Positions 25,591-33,219 of a DNA stretch of 40,089 bases are shown in pieces. The position numbers and the translations under genes are program-made. This stretch comes from Euryarchaeota archaeon UBA171 (GTDB lineage: Archaea > Thermoplasmatota > Poseidoniia > Poseidoniales > Thalassarchaeaceae). The notes beneath the pieces were generated by a model that ran no database searches, was not told where the DNA came from, and saw nothing but the letters and a program-made list of their open reading frames with translations. The stretch lies in assembly GCA_002497295.1 (NCBI GenBank), contig DANO01000007.1, forward strand, positions 1 to 40,089, in the 5' to 3' direction. The first letter of the stretch is position 1; each line of letters starts with the position of its first letter.

Positions 25591-26109
25591 TTATAAATCG
25601 AAATCAATGTGTTCCTCAATAAATGGTAACAGGGCGTCTACGTGCGCGTGGAGGGCCTCTACTGTACGGCCTTCTGGCTTCATCGTTCGCATTAACGAAA
25701 ACCACAACGACTCGTCGATTTTGACGTCTAGGGATTCGAGTCTTTTTCTTACCATAGACTGTAATCTCCCTCCCGTCCGATCCCAATCCATTAACACAAT
25801 CACTGGTGGGCCTGCATCAATCGGATTCCTGCTGCCATATGTGTCGTATAGGTAGGCAATGAGCCTAGATTGATCCCAACCACGGTTTAACAGTTCAATT
25901 GTGCCCTTGAACCCTATATCCCTCAAAGTCTCTTCGTCTCTTTTACCCTCAACTAAAATCGGGCAATTGGAACCTTTATTCTCAACTGAATTGTTCCTCC
26001 TAATAGATTCGGCGAATACTTTTGCAACTTTTGAATATCGCTCGATGCTGTCTGGGCGCAAATATAGTGCATTTCTGGGACGAGCGTCCGGTAAATCTTC
26101 GATATTCAC
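25591..26109 (-). CDS. Toprim-domain protein
   Basis: 172 residues. A Toprim fold is visible: conserved glutamate in NCPILVEGKRDEETLRDIG, then VIVLMDWDRTGGRLQ with the D-x-D pair. This is the metal site of primases, topoisomerases and RNase M5-like nucleases. The protein is too short to be a DnaG primase, and the remaining residues (GRTVEALHAHVDALLPFIEEH) form a helical tail. Similar stand-alone Toprim proteins occur in archaea without a settled function; nuclease or rRNA processing is a guess. It is divergent from the cox operon. Confidence 0.82.
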   Translation of the reverse strand: MNIEDLPDARPRNALYLRPDSIERYSKVAKVFAESIRRNNSVENKGSNCPILVEGKRDEETLRDIGFKGTIELLNRGWDQSRLIAYLYDTYGSRNPIDAGPPVIVLMDWDRTGGRLQSMVRKRLESLDVKIDESLWFSLMRTMKPEGRTVEALHAHVDALLPFIEEHIDFDL

Positions 26110-26148
26110 TTACATTACCCCCCTTCTTTGGAAACTACCTCGTTTTCC

Positions 26149-26162
26149 CTAATTTAGATTAG
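26149..26162. promoter_or_regulatory. Near-palindrome CTAATTTAGATTAG in the Toprim/cox intergenic region
   Basis: CTAAT and ATTAG arms enclose an A/T-rich centre, 40 bases upstream of the Toprim start on the minus strand and 113 bases before coxB. It may be the Toprim promoter or an operator; an Lrp-family gene lies nearby. Speculative. Confidence 0.25.
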
Positions 26163-26274
26163 TCTGAAAAACTCTCCCAGAGGCAACCCAAAACCAACCA
26201 TTCCATGCAAATAATTTCTGATAATGGTCCTTACCCTTATGAGGGTGCGTTTGTTCCCTACACTTGGGGATCGA

Positions 26275-27093
26275 ATGGCAGGTATCACCCCTCTGTTCGA
26301 TAACTTATGGAATGAGTACATTATTTGGTCATTTTTAGTTGGTGGGTTTACATTCATCTGGCTCTATCATCACTCGCTGTGGTACAAAAGTGAGGAAGGA
26401 GAAGATTGGGATAACAAAGACGGTATAGAGGTTGGAGTTTTTCCAAAGCACTATGACAACTTCACGCTGGAAATTGCATGGACAGTATTGCCATTCTTTC
26501 TCATAGTATACTTAGCTCTAATCTCCTGGGGTCCACTCGATGCCATTTGGTCATCAGCAGAGGCAGATGGAGGGTATGGTGGCGAATGCGCATCTGGAGA
26601 GCTGTCCAACATGACTTGGTCGGAAAGTGAAGGCAGGTATGTTGCTGACTGTCACCATGTGATCTACATAGAGGCTTACCAGTGGGGCTGGAATTTCGAT
26701 TGTCTCGAAGTGACTGTCCCGGATCTGTGCGAAGTTGGTACAGTAGTAATCGATGGAACGCCCGCTGCAAGTTTGACTCTGAAACAGGGCGAGGTCTACT
26801 TGGCTGCGATGGGGTCGGCAGATGTCACACATGCGCCATGGTTTGTCTCATGGGGTGTTAAGGAAGACGTACTGTATTCACAAGGAACTGTGGATAAAAA
26901 TGGTGATGGGTTGAGTGATAATCTGGTTCTTACAGAGAATGGCGAATACACCCTGTCTGGCTCGATAGGAGAATTGGGCCTCATGACTGTCTGGCTACCT
27001 GCAGATAATGTGGAGAATTTCCTGTTACTTTGTACAGAATATTGTGGCGACAATCATGCCTACATGTTGGCTCAGATCAATGTCAATGCGTGA
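26275..27093 (+). CDS. coxB: Cytochrome c oxidase subunit II
   Basis: 272 residues from ATG 26275. Two N-terminal membrane helices (YIIWSFLVGGFTFIWLYHH and WTVLPFFLIVYLALISW) are followed by a cupredoxin domain with EAYQWGWNFDC, histidine in DVTHAPWFVSWGVKED, and the CuA motif LLCTEYCGDNHAYM (Cys, Glu, Cys, His, Met all present). It passes electrons to subunit I. Translation from ATG 26224 would add 17 residues, but a possible TATA element (CAAATAAT near 26206) lies too close to that start. The gene heads the operon coxB-coxA-coxC-coxD. Confidence 0.95.
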   Translation: MAGITPLFDNLWNEYIIWSFLVGGFTFIWLYHHSLWYKSEEGEDWDNKDGIEVGVFPKHYDNFTLEIAWTVLPFFLIVYLALISWGPLDAIWSSAEADGGYGGECASGELSNMTWSESEGRYVADCHHVIYIEAYQWGWNFDCLEVTVPDLCEVGTVVIDGTPAASLTLKQGEVYLAAMGSADVTHAPWFVSWGVKEDVLYSQGTVDKNGDGLSDNLVLTENGEYTLSGSIGELGLMTVWLPADNVENFLLLCTEYCGDNHAYMLAQINVNA

Positions 27094-27096
27094 GTT

Positions 27097-27101
27097 GGTG
27101 A
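27097..27101 (+). promoter_or_regulatory. Shine-Dalgarno GGTGA of coxA
   Basis: GGTGA sits 5 bases before ATG 27107, just after the coxB stop (27091-27093). It decides against several earlier in-frame ATGs at 27080 and 27086 that overlap coxB. Confidence 0.6.
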
Positions 27102-27106
27102 AGAAA

Positions 27107-29467
27107 ATGAAGATGAATAATTCCAGCAGGGCGATCGTGGCTCTGGCTGTGATGGCAGGGGTGCTCCTACTGGCACCGCTTGTGTCCTCTCTTCCAACGG
27201 GGATTGGCGGCTCCTCGATTCAAACTGCAGGTTGCAACTGTCACAATGGCGTATCCGACAGCAGTGTTGTAGCAGATATTCAGGGTTTTCCTGAACAATA
27301 CAATGCTTCTGAAACATATTCTCTCAGTATTTCGTTCACTGGAGGACCCGCCCAGGCAGGCAATGCTAATCTGGGAGGTTTCAACCTCTGGGCATCGGAT
27401 GGAGTATTCACGCCCACTGATGGTTTGACGCAATTATGGGGCGGTTCTGTGACTGAAGTCGCCCACACTGAAGCAGGCAATGACTACACATCATGGGCGC
27501 TAGATTGGACTGCTCCCGAGAGTGGAAAGGATGTCGATTTCATCCTCCATGTCAACTCAGTCAATGGGGACGGTGTGCAGACTGGGCAAATCGATCAGTG
27601 GAATCGTGCAGAATATACTTTGCAATCTTCCTTTGGAATAATCGGCGACGTAATTCCAGAAGCGCCGGAACCGTTCGTGGTCTTGGCTACGCTCATCCTG
27701 ATCACCTTGGCGCTTGTCGCAATTACGATCTTGTATGGATTTTACAGATCCGATCCGGACGGTTTCAGTTGGGAAACATTCTCTCCGTGGGTAGCAGATT
27801 GGCTGACAACTACGGATCACAAGAAGATCGGTACTCTGTATTTCCTAGCTGGGCTGTTCTTCCTCGGCATTGGCGGCATAATGGCTCTATTCATCAGGGT
27901 ACAGCTGGCAACTCCGGGTAACGACTTCCTTACTCAAGACCAATACAATCAATTCTTCACCCTACACGGTACTACGATGATCTTCCTTGCAGCCATGCCG
28001 CTAATCAATGGCTTTGCGAACTGGATGGTTCCACTGCAGATAGGTGCTCCAGATCTTGCAATGCCTAGGCTGAATGCGATGTCATTCTGGTTGCAGCCTG
28101 TTGGTGCTCTTCTGATCTTCACAGGAGTATTCTCTGGACAGGGGGCCGATACGGGATGGACTGGGTATGCCCCCTATGTCGTAGATATGGTCAATGGGCA
28201 TGATGGGAACACCTTCTGGGCTGCTGGCCAGATTATGCTCGTAGCATCATCCACATTAACTGGAGTCAACTTCCTAACCACTATCGCCGTGATGCGAGCA
28301 GAGGGCATGGGATGGATGCAAATGCCGTTGTTCACCTGGTCAATATTAGTAGCCAACCTCATGCTCTTCCTTTCGATACCTGCCTTCGGCGTGGGGCTCA
28401 TCCAAGTCTATCTTGACCGTGTAGTTGGTACTGCGTTCTATGATGTGGGCGCTGGTGGCGACCCATTGCTATGGAGTCACCTATTCTGGTACTTTGGGCA
28501 CCCAGAAGTTTACGTTGTCATCGTTCCAGCCTTCGGGGTTATCTCAGAAGTGCTTGCAACCTCCTCAAGGAGGGCTATATTCGGATACAGGTCAATGGTC
28601 TTCGCCATGGCTGGAATAGGAATAGTCGCATTCATTGTCTATGGGCACCACATGTTCACATCAGGCATGTCGCCAGTCCTCCGATTCGTTACAATGGTCA
28701 CCACTATGCTAGTGGCGGTTCCTACTGGGATCAAGATCTTCAACTGGCTGAAAACTATGCACGGGGGATCCCTTGTTTACAGAACGCATACGCTATGGGC
28801 ACTCGGCTTCCTCGTTACATTCACCTTGGGAGGTATTTCCGGGATGTTCTTCCCGTCGATTGCCATGGATACGCATCTTCATGAGAGTTACTTCGTAGTC
28901 GCCCACTTCCACTACGTCTTGGTAGGAGGGACGGTGTTCGGATTCTTCGCTGCAATTTACTATTGGTATCCGAAGATGACTGGTCGCATGATGGATGAAC
29001 GCCTTGGAACGCTTCATTTCCTCACAGCATTCATCTCATACAACGGAGTTTTCTGGCCTATGCACAGGCTTGGCGTGTGGGGTATGGCACGACGGCATCA
29101 CACGTACTTCATCAGCACAGATGACTTTGCCAACCTGCCTCCTGAGGCTGCGGATTGGAATCTTTTCATATCTGTATCAGCATTCTTGTTCTTCCTGTCT
29201 AATTTCATCATGGTGGCCAATATGGTGATTTCATATCTCCGAGGTTCAAAGGCTCCGGCAGACCCATGGGGAGGGTGGTCATTCGAGTGGATGACTGCTT
29301 CGCCACCACCAACGCCCTCATTCGGTCGATATGAGGAAGGTGTGTGGTACGATCTTCCAAAACTTCGCGATGCCAATGAGCATGTTACTTCTGAGCCCGG
29401 CCGGTTCGCCAGGTGGTTCAATCGCCTTATGGTTCCCGATGATGGAAATGAGGAGGTGACACATTGA
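27107..29467 (+). CDS. coxA: Cytochrome c oxidase subunit I with N-terminal secreted domain fusion
   Basis: 786 residues; bacterial and archaeal subunit I is usually 520-600. Residues about 7-30 are a signal peptide. Residues about 35-180 form an extra outer domain with TAGCNCHNGV near its start and beta-rich text (GNANLGGFNLWASDG), similar in style to the choice-of-anchor V / Reelin-like domains of bacteria. A membrane helix (VVLATLILITLALVAITILYG) links it to the oxidase core. The core has all heme-copper ligands: LHGTTMIFL, WYFGHPEVY (CuB His cross-linked to Tyr), YGHHMF and VAHFHYVLVGG, and PEV marks an A-type enzyme. It reduces O2 and pumps protons. No frameshift is seen at the junction. 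Confidence 0.95.
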   Translation: MKMNNSSRAIVALAVMAGVLLLAPLVSSLPTGIGGSSIQTAGCNCHNGVSDSSVVADIQGFPEQYNASETYSLSISFTGGPAQAGNANLGGFNLWASDGVFTPTDGLTQLWGGSVTEVAHTEAGNDYTSWALDWTAPESGKDVDFILHVNSVNGDGVQTGQIDQWNRAEYTLQSSFGIIGDVIPEAPEPFVVLATLILITLALVAITILYGFYRSDPDGFSWETFSPWVADWLTTTDHKKIGTLYFLAGLFFLGIGGIMALFIRVQLATPGNDFLTQDQYNQFFTLHGTTMIFLAAMPLINGFANWMVPLQIGAPDLAMPRLNAMSFWLQPVGALLIFTGVFSGQGADTGWTGYAPYVVDMVNGHDGNTFWAAGQIMLVASSTLTGVNFLTTIAVMRAEGMGWMQMPLFTWSILVANLMLFLSIPAFGVGLIQVYLDRVVGTAFYDVGAGGDPLLWSHLFWYFGHPEVYVVIVPAFGVISEVLATSSRRAIFGYRSMVFAMAGIGIVAFIVYGHHMFTSGMSPVLRFVTMVTTMLVAVPTGIKIFNWLKTMHGGSLVYRTHTLWALGFLVTFTLGGISGMFFPSIAMDTHLHESYFVVAHFHYVLVGGTVFGFFAAIYYWYPKMTGRMMDERLGTLHFLTAFISYNGVFWPMHRLGVWGMARRHHTYFISTDDFANLPPEAADWNLFISVSAFLFFLSNFIMVANMVISYLRGSKAPADPWGGWSFEWMTASPPPTPSFGRYEEGVWYDLPKLRDANEHVTSEPGRFARWFNRLMVPDDGNEEVTH
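29452..29459 (+). promoter_or_regulatory. Shine-Dalgarno GGAGGTGA for the TTG start of coxC
   Basis: A full-length GGAGGTGA lies inside the last codons of coxA, 4 bases before TTG 29464. The TTG overlaps the coxA stop as TTGA, so the two genes are translationally coupled. Confidence 0.85.
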
Positions 29468-30537
29468 GCGGCGACCACGATCATCATCCAAGTCCGCTTG
29501 GGCCTCATGACTGGAGTCATGGAGCGCCGCACAATTCCTATGCACCCATAGTAATGAGTATCGGAATAGGGCTGTTCCTGTTCGTATTCGCGGGAATGTT
29601 TGATTACGATCTCGAATTATCAGAACATGTATACACTGGTCACGGTCTTCTCTGGCTATTCGTTGCCATAATCATAACCGGATCGGGGCTATTCATTTGG
29701 TGGAGGCAGGATCTTTCTTTCGATGGGACCTATGAGCCTCTTGCCACGGGTGCGCCATTCAGAAATATACAGATTCGTAAAGTCGGGATGTTTGTGTTCC
29801 TGATGTCGGAGATGATGGTCTTCACATCATTATTCAGCACCTACATGAGATACAGATTAGGCCTCAGGAGATGTGACGATGTTTTCGCAGACGGTCTTTT
29901 TGACCCCGTGACGAATCCTACAGGATGGCAGGAAGCTGTCCCAGTTACTTGCTTCGAACCCGCCAGCCACCTGATAGCATCGAGTTGGTGGCATTTGGCG
30001 CCTGGTGCGATCAATACCTTTGCACTCATCATCTCATCGTTCACAATAGTTCAGGCCCTCCGCTATGCGAAAAAGACGGATATCGATGAAGAGCTACGAA
30101 GGAAGAGAGTCACGATGTTTCTCGGGACGACCTGGGTGCTGGCAATACTGTTCTTGACCTTGAAAATGGTCGAGTGGTTCGTTGGATTCTATATCCCGGA
30201 TTTAGGATTCATACATGAGCACGACATCAAGTCCCTGGTTGCTGAAGGTTACACCATCGGGAATGATCACTATCAACACCACAGCTACGTTGATGAGGCG
30301 ACTGGAGCTCATATGACTGCCAACATCAGAGTGTCTGCATCGACATTCTACGTCACCACCGGCACGCATGGAGCCCACGTAGCTGGCGGCATAATAGGCC
30401 TGACATACATGACATTCAAGGCATGGAGGGGAGGATACACCCCCTCAAACGCCGTGTCGATTGAGTACTTTGGACTCTATTGGCACTTCGTGGACCTGGT
30501 CTGGGTTCTGGTATTCCCCTTCTTCTACCTATATTGA
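29464..30537 (+). CDS. coxC: Cytochrome c oxidase subunit III
   Basis: 357 residues from a TTG start, with about seven membrane helices. Family marks are VGMFVFLMSEMMVFTSLF, SSWWHLAPGAINTFAL, TGTHGAHVAGGIIGL and the closing YFGLYWHFVDLVWVLVFPFFYL. It is longer than the common 270-290 residues because of a histidine-rich N terminus (SGDHDHHPSPLGPHDWSHG) and two outer loops, one with two cysteines (about 138 and 160) and one His-rich (NDHYQHHSYVDE). It stabilises subunit I and proton uptake. Start and coupling to coxA are well supported by the ribosome site. Confidence 0.95.
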   Translation: MSGDHDHHPSPLGPHDWSHGAPHNSYAPIVMSIGIGLFLFVFAGMFDYDLELSEHVYTGHGLLWLFVAIIITGSGLFIWWRQDLSFDGTYEPLATGAPFRNIQIRKVGMFVFLMSEMMVFTSLFSTYMRYRLGLRRCDDVFADGLFDPVTNPTGWQEAVPVTCFEPASHLIASSWWHLAPGAINTFALIISSFTIVQALRYAKKTDIDEELRRKRVTMFLGTTWVLAILFLTLKMVEWFVGFYIPDLGFIHEHDIKSLVAEGYTIGNDHYQHHSYVDEATGAHMTANIRVSASTFYVTTGTHGAHVAGGIIGLTYMTFKAWRGGYTPSNAVSIEYFGLYWHFVDLVWVLVFPFFYLY

Positions 30538-30547
30538 GGCGATTGAC

Positions 30548-30910
30548 TTGGCACATTACACAATTCTTGGAAGAGACCCATACTGGATGAACTTCTACGG
30601 TCTTATGCTATTGACAGCGATAGAGGTCGGTGCTGTGGGGGCGAATCTCGAGTCTCCCGCTGAGACTCTCGGAATGACTGAGAATGGGATTACTCTCTGG
30701 ATCTTGACCATTATCGCTATTCCAAAATTCTTCATGATTGCAGGGATATTCATGCACCTCTACGGGGATCCGGACTCGGGGATTCTGACTATGACCGCGT
30801 TGTTTCCCGCGTTTTTCATAATCATCATGATTCTGTTCATCGGCCTTACCCACCCAGATGCTGCGAGTGGGCTCCCTGCATGGTGCAGGCCGGGTGCATG
30901 GGGCCTCTAA
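30548..30910 (+). CDS. coxD: Cytochrome c oxidase subunit IV-like membrane protein
   Basis: 120 residues from TTG 30548, 10 bases after coxC. Three helices (MNFYGLMLLTAIEVGAVGAN; ILTIIAIPKFFMIAGIFMHL; FPAFFIIIMILFIGL) match small prokaryotic subunit IV proteins, including the PKFFMIAGIFMHL signature found in COX4-like subunits. It probably assists oxidase assembly. No ATG lies near the start; an upstream GAGG may serve as a weak ribosome site. Confidence 0.85.
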   Translation: MAHYTILGRDPYWMNFYGLMLLTAIEVGAVGANLESPAETLGMTENGITLWILTIIAIPKFFMIAGIFMHLYGDPDSGILTMTALFPAFFIIIMILFIGLTHPDAASGLPAWCRPGAWGL

Positions 30911-30953
30911 CACCTGCAAGGTTCATTCGGCACTTGCTACTGGCCGATACGCT

Positions 30954-31039
30954 GCAGACGTCGCATAGCCTGGTATTGCGCCGGATTTGAAATCCGGTGT
31001 CCCTTGGACTCGGGAGTTCGAATCTCTCCGTCTGCGCCA
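30954..31039 (+). tRNA. tRNA-Ser (anticodon TGA)
   Basis: Acceptor GCAGACG pairs with CGTCTGC, then discriminator G and encoded CCA (31037-31039). Anticodon stem CCGGA/TCCGG closes the loop TTTGAAA, anticodon TGA (UCA codon). The long variable arm (TGTCCCTTGGACTC) confirms a class II serine tRNA. The T arm is GGGAG-TTCGAAT-CTCTC. It abuts the stop codon of the convergent lipid kinase gene. Confidence 0.94.
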
Positions 31040-32071
31040 CTAATAATTCGGAAGTTCAGATCCACCGCGGACATCTAATTGGTCCTTGTGAAACTCGAAT
31101 TTTACAGGGGTGGTCATGGATATCTCACCATCCAAACTGATGTATAGGGGTGGATTGTGACCTTGTTCTTCAGTGGGTTTTCCTTGTGAATCTAGTGCTT
31201 TTATCTCGAATTTTTTACAGGGTTCCATGGTAATCTTGCCCCATCTTCCAATGTGCTTCCCCTTCTCTAATGGGCCCATAACCCTGAGCATTTGACCCTT
31301 GGAAAGTCCGAACCCGAGTACGATTGATGCACTATCACCGAATGGGTGCATCCCAGGTGCGACCCTGTATCCGCCTCCGAACGTCTCTGCTTGCATCATG
31401 GCGAAAAGCCCCGTTAGATCCACTTCTGAGCCTGGCTGGTCATCTACTTTGATCCATGCCATCTGACTCTTCCATGCAAGAATCGCCTTAATTGCAAGGA
31501 ATGTATACTTCTTCTGGCCACTGATCCATGAGAAATGGCCTTCGTCTTTCATTCGATTGATGGAGGATGTGACTCCCCCGTCGCATTCCAGAAATGCCCA
31601 TCTAACCAAGTTCCCCTCACGAGAGGGGTTTCCCGTGACAGGATAATGCTGTGGAGGGGTTATCCCTGGATGTTCCGGGGCTTTGAGACCCTCGACCCTA
31701 ATCGCTCCAACAGAGTAGTCGTTCCCGTCCTTGAGGAGGGATATGGCTCCTTGAATATCATTCAGAGGAATCCCTATTGCTCTCGCAAAATCGTCCCCAT
31801 TGCCCATTGGGATGATTCCAAGGCGTTTCGATGAGTCTCTTATTCCATTTGCAACCTCATGAACGGTCCCATCACCACCAACAGCTACTACCAAATCGAA
31901 GTCACTATCTCTCAAGCTGCTAGCGATTTCAATTGCATGACCGGTACCTTCCGTCATGTACGTATCGTACACTATTCCCGATGACTCGAGTTCCTTCTCG
32001 ATCTTATGGAAATTCTTCCCCAGCTTACCGTCTCTGGCATTTGGATTCACTATGCATGCGACTCGCATCAT
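31040..32071 (-). CDS. Diacylglycerol kinase-like lipid kinase
   Basis: 343 residues. The catalytic-domain marks are CIVNPNARDGKLGKNF, the nucleotide loop VVAVGGDGTVHEVANGI (GGDGT at 65-69) and LGIIPMGNGDDFARAIGIP. This is the DgkB/YegS/sphingosine-kinase fold; in archaea it may phosphorylate a lipid or polyprenol headgroup precursor. There is no membrane helix. ATG 32071 or the adjacent ATG 32068 can serve as start. It diverges from ribD. The true substrate is not known from sequence. Confidence 0.9.
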   Translation of the reverse strand: MMRVACIVNPNARDGKLGKNFHKIEKELESSGIVYDTYMTEGTGHAIEIASSLRDSDFDLVVAVGGDGTVHEVANGIRDSSKRLGIIPMGNGDDFARAIGIPLNDIQGAISLLKDGNDYSVGAIRVEGLKAPEHPGITPPQHYPVTGNPSREGNLVRWAFLECDGGVTSSINRMKDEGHFSWISGQKKYTFLAIKAILAWKSQMAWIKVDDQPGSEVDLTGLFAMMQAETFGGGYRVAPGMHPFGDSASIVLGFGLSKGQMLRVMGPLEKGKHIGRWGKITMEPCKKFEIKALDSQGKPTEEQGHNPPLYISLDGEISMTTPVKFEFHKDQLDVRGGSELPNY

Positions 32072-32145
32072 GTCGACGACGTGGGGATGAAGACTTCAAG
32101 GGCGCGATGCGAGATATGATGTGGAAGATATGGAGACGCGGAGGC

Positions 32146-33219
32146 ATGGATGCGGCTGATTGCATGCGGAGAGCGATAGAAATCGCTTATCTTGGCAAGG
32201 GCAGCGTACATCCTAACCCATTAGTCGGTTGCGTTCTTGTCAAAGATGGTGAAATCATAGCAGAAGGCTGGCATGGCCATCTTGGTGGTCTTCATGCTGA
32301 GCAAGCTGCTATTGCTGATGCAGAGGAGAAGGGAGTTTCGACCAGCGGGTGTACTGCATATGTTACACTAGAACCTTGTAATCACCATGGAAGGACTCCT
32401 CCCTGTACTGAAGCACTCCTTTGGGCTGGGGTCGAGAAAGTGGTGATAGGGGCCCTAGACCCGAATCCAACAGTGAGGGGAGGTGGGATGAAAGCCCTCG
32501 AGGAACAGGGCATAAATGTTGAATCAGGACTGATGGAAGAAGACTGCGTCCTTCAAATGCGCCCCTTCATGCACTGGTGTAAGGAAAGAAGACCGCTTGT
32601 CCTACTGAAAGCGGCATTGGACTCCGATGGCAGAGTCGATGTGGATGATTCCTCACCTTCAGAACGATTTACTTCTGATTCCTCATTGAAGTGGGCTCAC
32701 AAAATAAGGTCTGAACACATGGCAATACTAGTCGGGGTTGAGACGGTGGTTCGAGATGACCCAGAATTGACAGCAAGGGGGGTCGATGCTAGAATTCAGC
32801 CAATCAGGGTTATTATAGATCCGAATGCGAGAATTCCCGAAAATAGCAAGGTACTTTGTGATGGTTTAGCGCCTACCATACTTATCCATTCAAAACCAGT
32901 ATTATCCGAGGATATGGCGCACGTTACGAGATATGTGGTACCTTCGGAAAATCGTGAAATCGAAGTTGAGAAGATCCTTGATTTACTAGGCGATCTTCGA
33001 ATTCAATCGCTAATTGTCGAAGGCGGGCCCCTGACTTGGAAGAGATTCTTGAAAGCAGATGTTGTTGATGATGCTGTTCTAATTCGTAGTCAAATCAACC
33101 TGTCAAGCGGTGAGTCGAATGCTTTCGGAGAGTCGTATCTCCTTGAAGCTGGCATGGAACAAATTTCACAAGAAGACTGTGGGGGAGACATCATGACTGT
33201 GTGGAGTCGTCATCGTTGA
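32146..33219 (+). CDS. ribD: Riboflavin biosynthesis deaminase-reductase RibD
   Basis: 357 residues from ATG 32146 (E. coli RibD is 367). The N-terminal deaminase domain has zinc ligands H50 in HAEQAAI and C78 and C87 in EPCNHHGRTPPC, with E52 as the proton shuttle. The C-terminal reductase domain starts near residue 145 (RRPLVLLKAALDSDGRV) and contains LVGVETVVRDDPELTAR and LIVEGGPLTWKRFL. It performs two successive steps after GTP cyclohydrolase II. Several in-frame ATGs lie 27-39 bases upstream. Most archaea use a separate reductase, so this fused form looks bacterial in origin. Its 3' end overlaps the opposite subtilisin gene by 29 bases. Confidence 0.95.
   Translation: MDAADCMRRAIEIAYLGKGSVHPNPLVGCVLVKDGEIIAEGWHGHLGGLHAEQAAIADAEEKGVSTSGCTAYVTLEPCNHHGRTPPCTEALLWAGVEKVVIGALDPNPTVRGGGMKALEEQGINVESGLMEEDCVLQMRPFMHWCKERRPLVLLKAALDSDGRVDVDDSSPSERFTSDSSLKWAHKIRSEHMAILVGVETVVRDDPELTARGVDARIQPIRVIIDPNARIPENSKVLCDGLAPTILIHSKPVLSEDMAHVTRYVVPSENREIEVEKILDLLGDLRIQSLIVEGGPLTWKRFLKADVVDDAVLIRSQINLSSGESNAFGESYLLEAGMEQISQEDCGGDIMTVWSRHR

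Noticed and set aside
27229..27246. Heme c attachment site in the coxA extra domain
   Set aside because: The motif is C-x-C-H, not the required C-x-x-C-H, so covalent heme should not be claimed.
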